A program made the translations under genes and the position numbers. DNA of 19,129 nt, from positions 1 to 19,129 of the forward strand of contig JALOOK010000010.1 of assembly GCA_025454445.1 (NCBI GenBank), in the 5' to 3' direction. The stretch is from Oscillatoria sp. Prado101 (lineage in GTDB: Bacteria > Cyanobacteriota > Cyanobacteriia > Cyanobacteriales > Oscillatoriaceae). The stretch's first letter is position 1. Each line of letters opens with the position of its first letter. Below the pieces are notes generated by a model. That model saw only the letters and a program-made list of their open reading frames with translations, was not told the DNA's origin and did no database searches. Shown here in pieces: positions 1-6,400 of the stretch.

Positions 1-381
1 CGAGAACTGGCGCTCCTCAGCTATGCCATAAGTCACGAGATGCTCGAGCAGTTGCTCTGAGTTCAGGGAAGCCAAATCGGGGTTGCTCTCCTGATAGAAC
101 TTCAGGTCGATCAGCGGCGAGAAGCTGCGCATCTCACCCACCCCGAAGTTTTCCAGGTGCTCCCATAATTGTCGTTTGGTGGTCAACCCTGCTGCTGCCA
201 GGTCGGGATTGCTGGCCGCATATAAGTCCAGATTGACCGGCAAGGGCGAACACTGACGCCCCTCTTCTGCCCCATGTTGCTCAAAGTGGTCGCGTAACTG
301 TTCCTCCGTAGTCAGACCGGCGGCTTTTAAGTCTGGATATCGCTCCGCATAATAAACCGCATTAAACAGGTTTACGCGCAT
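1..381 (-). CDS. NPDL-type repeat protein, N-terminal part (cut by window edge)
   Basis: An open frame of 127 codons starts at ATG 381-379 and runs off the left edge. AAGGAG lies 7 bases before the ATG, which supports this start. The protein is made of three successive repeats of about 43 residues (about 3-46, 47-89 and 90-127), each with the pattern Y-x3-(N/Y)PDL-xxAGL, then a helix L-xx-H, G-xx-E-x-R and FSP. Similar 'NPDV...G..EGR' repeats are common in large cyanobacterial proteins, often beside haemolysin-type calcium-binding or adhesin regions (family knowledge). No signal peptide is seen. The function is not known, and the missing C-terminal part would decide it. I am confident that it is coding and not confident about its role. 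Confidence 0.8.
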   Translation of the reverse strand, partial: MRVNLFNAVYYAERYPDLKAAGLTTEEQLRDHFEQHGAEEGRQCSPLPVNLDLYAASNPDLAAAGLTTKRQLWEHLENFGVGEMRSFSPLIDLKFYQESNPDLASLNSEQLLEHLVTYGIAEERQFS

Positions 382-706
382 GCTTTCACTCCTTAACTAC
401 TTGTTTCCTGCGCCAGGGGTAAGATGTCGTGACGAAAAATGTTTAAATTAGTTTCTGTTCCTGATTGCTCGCCACTCTTGGCCACTGTCTGCAAATGTCC
501 CCCAATTTTAACACTTTCTTCTGAAAATGCCAAATCTTGCCGAAATGTCAATTTACAAATTCTGCAATCTGCAACCCGCCGGGGTAGGGGAAGATGGGGG
601 CAGGGGGATAAGCGTGAGAAGTTGTTATCGAAAGGCAAGCACGCTTATCCCCATCAAAAAAGGTCTGGCTCAGAATCCGGTTTAGCTTGGCAGTCGCTTC
701 TCTTGG

Positions 707-738
707 TGCGCACACCGCCAGATAATGAAACTTGTCCC
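707..738. repeat. Dispersed repeat copy A (TGCGCACACCGCCA...TTGTCCC)
   Basis: TGCGCACACCGCCA followed by GAT-AATGAAAC-TTGTCCC recurs in nearly the same form at 16067-16097. The first 14 bases are identical and the rest is close. Both copies lie in non-coding DNA near GGGCTAAAGCCC palindromes, so this is probably a small non-autonomous repeat or the remnant of one. Confidence 0.5.
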
Positions 739-765
739 ACCGCAGGGGAGCCGGTAGGGCCGGCA

Positions 766-860
766 GGGCTAAAGCCCAACTACAAACTGGGGCTAAAGCC
801 CAATTGCAAACTGGGGCTAAAGCCCAATTGCAAACTGGGGCTAAAGCCCAACTACAAACA
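766..860. repeat. Four tandem 24-bp palindromic repeats (GGGCTAAAGCCC core)
   Basis: The 12-mer GGGCTAAAGCCC (arms GGGCT/AGCCC) begins at 766, 790, 814 and 838, an exact 24-bp period. The linker is AACTACAAACTG or AATTGCAAACTG, and the outer copies have ACTAC while the inner two have ATTGC. Single copies with the same AACTACAAAC tail occur at 16213-16236 and 18528-18549. Because 24 is a multiple of three, the array reads as an open GLKPNYKL-type repeat peptide, which explains the spurious frame here. Confidence 0.9.
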
Positions 861-1191
861 TCAAAAATTGGCCCGATTTTCGGGATTAGCACATCTCAGT
901 ACATTTGCCCACACCCAACCGGGTGAGCGAGTTATTAAAACTAAAAAAACATGGAGTGTCCCGATGCTCGTTTGTGGGGATGGGTAGATGGGAGAATCGG
1001 GGAATTTAGCAACCCTCTTTGGAGATTGTGGGGCGGGGCAGAGGGAGGAGAAATGGCGTGCGGCGTGCGCCGGGATGCTTCCTGTCAGTAGATTTAACCA
1101 CAGACCGGCAGCCACCGGCAGCGGTATGTCTGGGAGGGTATAAATACTGAATTGACTGGCACAATCTCCCTGACATCTTCTGATTATCCTA

Positions 1192-1220
1192 TTGTCAGAT
1201 TGGCAAATATATGCTATTAA
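1192..1220 (+). promoter_or_regulatory. Probable sigma-70-type promoter for the TPR gene
   Basis: TTGTCA (1192-1197) is followed by a 17-base spacer and TATTAA (1215-1220), with TG one base before the -10 box (extended -10). It lies upstream of the TPR gene and points toward it. The assignment rests on sequence match only. Confidence 0.45.
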
Positions 1221-1386
1221 AAAATTTTGGGCATTAAGGGGGCGCGGGCTGAGGGGCAGCGGCAGGTTTTGAGATGAAACTCCCTAGCTGCTGGAAGTGG
1301 TAAAAATAAATAAGGTGCGGGCTTCTTGGGCCACAACCGGCACCCAAGGCCCATCCAGACTACCACTTGGGGGTAAAAAAAACAGC

Positions 1387-1926
1387 GTGAGTTCGGAAAG
1401 CTTAGAAATTGTCAAAACCCAATACCAGGCGGGCAAAGCGGCCTATGAGCGTGGCCAGTACCGCCAGTCTGTCCAGCATTTAGAAAAAGCCCGGTCTCTG
1501 GTTGAGCGCAACTCCAGTTTGGGGGGAGAGGTGCTTCTTTGGCTGGTGACGGCTTACGAAGCTGCCGGTCAGCGCCCGGAAGCGATTGCCCTGTGCAACC
1601 AGCTGACGCAGCACCCGGATCTGGAAACCCGCAAGCAAGGACGCCGGTTGCTATATATTCTGGAAGCGCCTCAATTGCGCACCCGCCCAGAATGGCTGGT
1701 TGAAATACCCGACTTGACTGCTCTGGATAAGGGTGAGGAACGGGAGGCGCTCGTCAGCAATCCGTCCTCGGTGAAGCGTTCCCCTCCGCGCCCAAAGCAA
1801 CCGCAACCCGAGCCTGTCGATCTGGGGGAGGTGAATATAAAAGACAACCGATTTATTTGGATCGCCCTCGCTGTGGCGGTGGCGATCCTGGGCAGCTTGC
1901 TGTGGCTGTCACCGGCAACTGGCTAG
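1387..1926 (+). CDS. TPR protein with C-terminal membrane anchor
   Basis: The protein has 179 residues if it starts at GTG 1387. The frame is open further upstream to GTG 1297, but those extra 30 residues are of low quality, and related cyanobacterial proteins as I recall them begin at SSESLEI. The N-terminal half (about 5-85) is helical with TPR-like pairs (YQAGKAAYERGQYRQSVQHL and LLWLVTAYEAAGQRPEAIAL). A proline-rich linker (about 130-145) follows. Residues about 158-174 (FIWIALAVAVAILGSLLWL) form one membrane segment near the C-terminus, so it is probably a tail-anchored protein with the TPR part in the cytoplasm. The partner is unknown. Its stop codon overlaps the stop of the convergent HEAT-repeat gene in the shared tetranucleotide CTAG. 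Confidence 0.8.
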   Translation: MSSESLEIVKTQYQAGKAAYERGQYRQSVQHLEKARSLVERNSSLGGEVLLWLVTAYEAAGQRPEAIALCNQLTQHPDLETRKQGRRLLYILEAPQLRTRPEWLVEIPDLTALDKGEEREALVSNPSSVKRSPPRPKQPQPEPVDLGEVNIKDNRFIWIALAVAVAILGSLLWLSPATG

Positions 1927-2579
1927 AGCAATCCTTCCAGCACGGCGGCTACAACGCGATGATCCTCATCCTGTCTGAGGCGGCTGAGGGCTTCCAATGC
2001 CGGTGGGGCGTCAAATTTTCTCAGCGCCAGCGCCACTCGCAGGCGAATCCGCCACGAGTCCGAACTGGCCTGGGCCAGCAGGTGCTGGAGCGCTTGAGCA
2101 TGTTTAGTCGTGCCGGCAAAGATCCCGAATGAGTCAATCGCCGCTTCCCGCACGGTAAAGTCGGGGTCGGCAAGAGCGCCGGCGCACACCTCAAACAGGG
2201 CTTCCGGGTCTGGCAATTCCATGAGCGCCGCCAGAATGCTGCGGCGTACCAGCCAGTTGCTGTTGTCACGAAACGCTCGCAGCAAATGTGGGACTGCCGA
2301 TTCTCCATACAAGGACACGGAGTTAGCGGCTTCCGCCCGCACGTTATAATCGCTATCGCTGTTGAGCAGTTCGATCAGGGCCTCAAAGGCTTCAGGAGTT
2401 TGCTTTCGCCCCAGTCCCATCGCTACGAACGAGCGAACCAAAAATTCCGGGTCGCGCAGTTTGGTTTTCAACAGGGGAACCGCCACCGGCGGGTCATAGT
2501 TCCGCAATGCGGTGAGCGCCCGCAGGCGAGCTTGCGAATCAGAACTCTTTAAACTGGCTTCAATCTGAGCGATGTCCAT
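1923..2579 (-). CDS. HEAT-repeat protein
   Basis: The protein has 218 residues from ATG 2579. A GTG at 2603 would add 8 residues, but MDIAQIEASL is the more natural start. No clear Shine-Dalgarno is seen. The whole chain is a row of roughly 30-residue helical pairs of the HEAT/PBS-lyase-repeat type, with recurring D-P-(E/D)-x-x-VR-xx-A-xx-(A/G)-LG patterns such as DPEFLVRSFVAMGLG, NYNVRAEAANS-like and DPDFTVREAAIDSFG. Such repeats act as protein-binding scaffolds. In cyanobacteria relatives serve as phycobilin lyases (CpcE/F type) or as helpers in Fe-S assembly, but nothing here selects one of these roles. It converges with the TPR gene and the two stop codons overlap. Confidence 0.85.
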   Translation of the reverse strand: MDIAQIEASLKSSDSQARLRALTALRNYDPPVAVPLLKTKLRDPEFLVRSFVAMGLGRKQTPEAFEALIELLNSDSDYNVRAEAANSVSLYGESAVPHLLRAFRDNSNWLVRRSILAALMELPDPEALFEVCAGALADPDFTVREAAIDSFGIFAGTTKHAQALQHLLAQASSDSWRIRLRVALALRKFDAPPALEALSRLRQDEDHRVVAAVLEGLL

Positions 2580-2681
2580 GCTGCTATTTGATAGAGGTCG
2601 CACTTAATTCTTAATATAACTTTACATGAACTGTGCGCCCCGGTGTCTTGCCTGACCCAAAAACGCGGCAGTCCGGAGCTG

Positions 2682-2702
2682 GGACAGACGTTCCCTCCGA
2701 CC
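2682..2702. repeat. Dispersed repeat GGACAGACGTTCCCTCCGACC
   Basis: The same sequence with one change (GGACAGGCGTTCCCTCC then GACC) occurs at 16188-16208. A weaker copy (CCAGGCGCTCCCTCCGCCCT) lies at about 3053-3072. All three are in non-coding DNA. Confidence 0.5.
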
Positions 2703-3139
2703 CAAGAATGGGGAAGAGTAAACTCCTGGCAACTGATTTACTTAACATCACTTGACAGGGCTTTACAAGCGTTGCAATCTTTGCTATGCTGGAAAAAATT
2801 TAGTAAGTTAATCAAAGTTGCTACTTATAGCAATAGACAGCTCAGTAATAGTCCGGCCAAAAAGATTAAAGCGACAATTAAAGGGCCAGCCCCAGCTGGG
2901 ATTATTTCTCTGATCGCCAGTACCTGGGAGGAAACGCAGGGGGTTATCGATTCGGCGGTTTGAGACGGTATTTTGTAGCCAAAGCTACAGAGGTTAGGAG
3001 ATTAGACCTTGAGGCTAGGGCGTAGGCAGTCCTTAGGGATAGACCTCGCAGTCCAGGCGCTCCCTCCGCCCTAATGTCCTAAATTTACAGTTTATTGCTA
3101 TACAAAAAACTTTCAGGAAGTCTAATCTAGTTGAACAAT

Positions 3140-3160
3140 CCCAAAAATTTGGGTGTACAC
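3140..3160. promoter_or_regulatory. Dyad symmetry, possible operator
   Basis: CCCAAA-AA-TTTGGG (3140-3153) is a perfect 6-bp dyad. It is joined directly to the palindrome GTGTACAC (3153-3160) and followed by TATATT. TTGAAC lies just before it (3131-3136). The arrangement suggests a regulated promoter for a transcript entering the leader of the kinase gene. No known binding-site family is matched. Confidence 0.3.
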
Positions 3161-3167
3161 TATATTT

Positions 3168-3323
3168 ATGACCAAAGCTACTGAGTGGGGGGAGAGGCTG
3201 TCGGGCAGCAAGCGCCGAACAGGCTCGACAGGGAGCTATGGGAACCTGCCAAAGGCTCTAACTCAGGGCCCGGGCGGCGCTTCCGGAGGCGTTACTGGCG
3301 GCTGGAGGGGGCCACTATCATAA
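3168..3323 (+). other. GC-rich block: short ORF (51 codons) or structured leader
   Basis: ATG 3168 opens a 51-codon frame ending in TAA 3321-3323. Its product is rich in Gly, Ser, Thr and Arg and has no recognised motif. There is no ribosome site before it. The block is much more GC-rich than the AT-rich DNA on both sides and contains short hairpins (for example GCTG-TCGGG-CAGC near 3198-3210). It could equally be part of a structured 5' leader of the downstream kinase gene. I cannot decide from the sequence. Confidence 0.25.
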
Positions 3324-3342
3324 TTAATTTGGATGTTATTTC

Positions 3343-3351
3343 TGATATACT
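3343..3351 (+). promoter_or_regulatory. Probable extended -10 element for the kinase gene
   Basis: TGA-TATACT is an extended -10 match about 100 bases before the kinase start codon. No good -35 box lies at the usual distance, which is acceptable for an extended -10 promoter. This would give a leader of about 90 bases. Confidence 0.35.
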
Positions 3352-3450
3352 TGATAAAATAGGGCGGCATGCGCGGGGGTGCTGAAGCGGCTGGCAGATG
3401 ACTTGTTAGGCGGCGGTTGTGAATTTGATTAAAGAGGCTAAGGGAGAAAA

Positions 3451-6400
3451 ATGAGCGCTTCTCAAACGGCAAAAAGAGAAACTATTTTGGTAGTGGACGA
3501 CCAGCCAGAGAGTTTGAGACTGTTAAGTGCGGTCTTGAGTAAACAAGGGTATGCTGTCCGACCTGTAAGGTCAGGGCGCTTGGCTTTAGAGGCGGCTATG
3601 GCTGAACCTCCAGACCTGGTTTTGCTGGATATTATCATGCCGCAAATGGATGGCTTTGAAATTTGCTCTCAGCTAAAAGCATCTGAACGAACTCGCGACA
3701 TCCCGGTGATTTTTCTCAGCGTAAAAGGGGAAACGTTCGATAAAGTCAAAGCCTTTTCTGTCGGTGGCGCGGACTATATAACCAAACCGTTTGAGGTGGA
3801 AGAAGCCGTGGCGCGAGTTGAGAACCAGCTTAAGATATGGCGGCTGCAAAAGCAACTCATGGAGCAAAATGCGCGGCTTTCTCAGGAGAAAAGAGATCGC
3901 GAACTGGCGGAAGCGGCGCGGCGATCTTCAGAAGCAAAATTAGCGTCAGCGTTTCGGGCTTGTCCCGACCCGATTGCGCTCACCACGTTCCCAGAAGGGC
4001 GCTTCCTGGAAGTGAACGACAGCTTCTGTGAGTTTTTTGGCTGGACTCGCTCCCAGGTAATTGGTAACACCGGCTTGGAAGTGGATGTATATAATATTAT
4101 AGCGGGTTGCGCCGAATGCCTCAAGGAATTGCAAGAGAAAAGATCCATTGGCAACTGTCAGGCGAACGTCCGCACGGCAAGTGGGGAGGAGAAGACAGTA
4201 TTGCTGTCAGCAGAACGCATTGATCTGGACGGAAAAGAGTGCGCAATCAGTACAGTTACGGACATCACCCACCGCGTGAGAGCGGAAAATGAACTGCGGC
4301 TGCTGCTGGAAACAGCGCGAGCCACCAACCAGTGCCCAGATACAGACAGCGCTCTAGCGGTAATTTTGCAGTTGATTTGTGCGGAGATCGGCTGGGATTT
4401 TGGGGAAGCGTGGCTTCCTTCAAAGGACGGCACGGTGTTGGAATGCAGCTGGGGCTGGTACGGGCGCGACCCCAGTTTAGAAGAATTCCGGCGCTATAGG
4501 GAAACCCTCACTTTTGCTGCCGGTGTGGGGTTGCCGGGAAAAGTTTGGCAATCGCAGCAGCCAGAGTGGATAGAAGATATTTCCAAAATCGGAGAGTCAC
4601 TTTTTGAGCGAGGGCAAGTTGCGACTAAAGTTGGCTTGAGAGCGGGGTTTGGCGTGCCTATTCTCGCCGGCGATCTAGTCTTGGCGGTTTTAGTTTTCTT
4701 TAAGCGTGGCAAAAGCCAGCCAGACCGGCGGATAATCGAGCTAGTTAGTGTGGTGGCGGTTCAGTTAGGTGCCCAGATCGGGCGCAAGCAAGCCGAAGCC
4801 GCCTTGCGGGAGAGCGAAGAGCGGTTTCATCTGGCAATGGAAGCCAGCGCTCAGGGACTGTGGGATTGGAATATTGCCACGGGAGAAGCCTATTTAGACC
4901 CGCAGTGGAAGAAAATACTGGGGTATAAAGTAGACGAGATAGAGAACAATTACCAATCCTGGGTGCGGCGGCTCCATCCAGAGGATGCGCCTGGAGTCAT
5001 GGAAGCTTTGAATGCCTGTGTCGCAGGCGATCTCCCCATCTACGAAGTGGAATTCCGGATGCGGAGTAAATCCGGGGAGTGGAAGTGGATTGTGGCTCAC
5101 GGTAAGGTGACGGAACGGGATGCCGCCGGTGCGCCGGTGCGGATGACGGGGACACACAAAGATATAACAGAACGCAAAAAAGCAGAAGAAGCGCTGCGCG
5201 AGAGTGAGAGGCGATTCCGCGCCATCTTCCACTCGATGTTCCAATTCATGGGGCTGATGCAGCCGGATGGCACGCTGCTGGAAGCCAACCAAACAGCTCT
5301 CGACTTCGCCGGTATTTGTGCTGAGGAGGTAGTGGGGGTTCCGTTTTGGGAAACGCCGTGGTGGAGACTTGACAGAGAAGCTCAGAAGCAACTAAAACAA
5401 GCGGTTGTCCGCGCCGCAGCCGGCGAGTTTGTCCGTTACGAAGTAGAGGTTGCCGGTGCGGGAGAGATGGTGATTACTATTGACTTCTCCATCAAGCCGG
5501 TGTTTGACGAAACCGGACAAGTGGTATTGCTGATTCCCGAAGGGCGCGACATCACCGAGCGCAAAGTTTTAGAGGGAGAGATCGCCCTGCGGGAAGCTCG
5601 ACTCAATGCCTTTTTCAGCAACGCTCCCGTGGGAATGAGCATCCTGGACGAGGGACTGCGGTTCGTGCAAATCAACGAACCGCTAGCAGCAATGAATGGA
5701 CAGCCCGCGCCCGCTCATATTGGCAAGAGTCTCCGGGAAATTTTGCCCGCCCTCGCGTCGGTTCTGGAACCCCAATACCTGCAAGTGCTGGCCACCGGCA
5801 AACCGATTGTCAGCCAGGAACTGTCGGGAGAAATTCCCAGCAAACCGGGCGCTATCCGTCACTGGGAAGTGTGTTACTTTCCCATCCTAGGAGAGAGCAA
5901 CCGCCCGGAAAGCGTGGGGGCTGTTGTGGTGGAAATCACCGATCGCAAGCGAGCGGAATCGCAACTGCGCTCGGTAACAGAACGCCTGCAATATTTGCTC
6001 ACTTCCAGTCCCGCCGTCATATTTAGCTGCCAGACAGGGGGCGATTTGGCGGCGACGTTTATGAGTGAGAATGTCAGGGAAATTCTCGGCTACCCAGCGC
6101 GGGAATTCGTGGGTAATGCCAATTTCTGGTGGAGCCGCGTCCACCCAGAAGACAGGTCGAGCATCCAGGTCAACCCGCCTTCCTTCCAGCAGGAGTTGGC
6201 TGTTTACGAATACCGGTTTCTGCATGCTGACGGAACTTATCGCTGGATCTACAGCCAGCTTAAATTGCTGCGGGACGCTGCTGGCAATCCCATAGAGTAT
6301 GTGGGGTATTTGATAGACATCACCGAACGCAAGACGGTAGAGCGAGCCTTGCGAGAGAGCCAGCGCCGGTATAAAATTTTAGCAGAAACATCGCCGGTCT

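Larger units (their letters stand above)
382..1191. other. Gene-poor, repeat-rich intergenic region
   Basis: No convincing gene is seen. Open frames exist on both strands (for example 439-987 plus and 393-638 minus), but they lack a good ribosome site, have biased composition and read through repeat DNA. The stretch holds a four-copy 24-bp palindromic tandem repeat (766-860) and one copy of a dispersed sequence (707-738) that recurs at 16067-16097. The rest (about 860-1190) shows nothing I recognise. Confidence 0.6.
2580..3450. other. Intergenic region upstream of the giant kinase gene
   Basis: No convincing gene is seen in about 870 bases. The region holds two copies of a dispersed GGCGTTCCCTCCGACC-type repeat (2682-2702 and 3051-3072), an inverted repeat TAGGGCG/CGCCCTA (3016-3022 and 3067-3073), an AT-rich dyad (3140-3153), a GC-rich block that may be a short ORF or structured leader (3168-3323), and a likely -10 element (3343-3351). 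The frame at 2643-2963 has no start signal and is probably chance. Confidence 0.55.

Noticed and set aside
393..638. Minus-strand frame of 81 codons just upstream of the NPDL-repeat gene
   Set aside because: It has no ribosome site, no recognisable motif, and overlaps other equally open frames. It is more likely the leader of the downstream gene.
766..860. CRISPR-like array
   Set aside because: The period is only 24 bp and the 12-base linkers are themselves nearly identical, so there are no spacers. No cas gene is in the window.
439..987. Long plus-strand open frame (182 codons) with GLKPNYK-type repeats
   Set aside because: It reads through the 24-bp palindromic array, whose length is a multiple of three. 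It has no ribosome site and its composition is unlike the real genes nearby.
3226..3260. Possible cobalamin-riboswitch B12 box (AGCTATGGGAACCTGCC)
   Set aside because: It differs from the consensus at several bases, and the other conserved elements of that riboswitch are not present upstream. The gene downstream is also unrelated to cobalamin.
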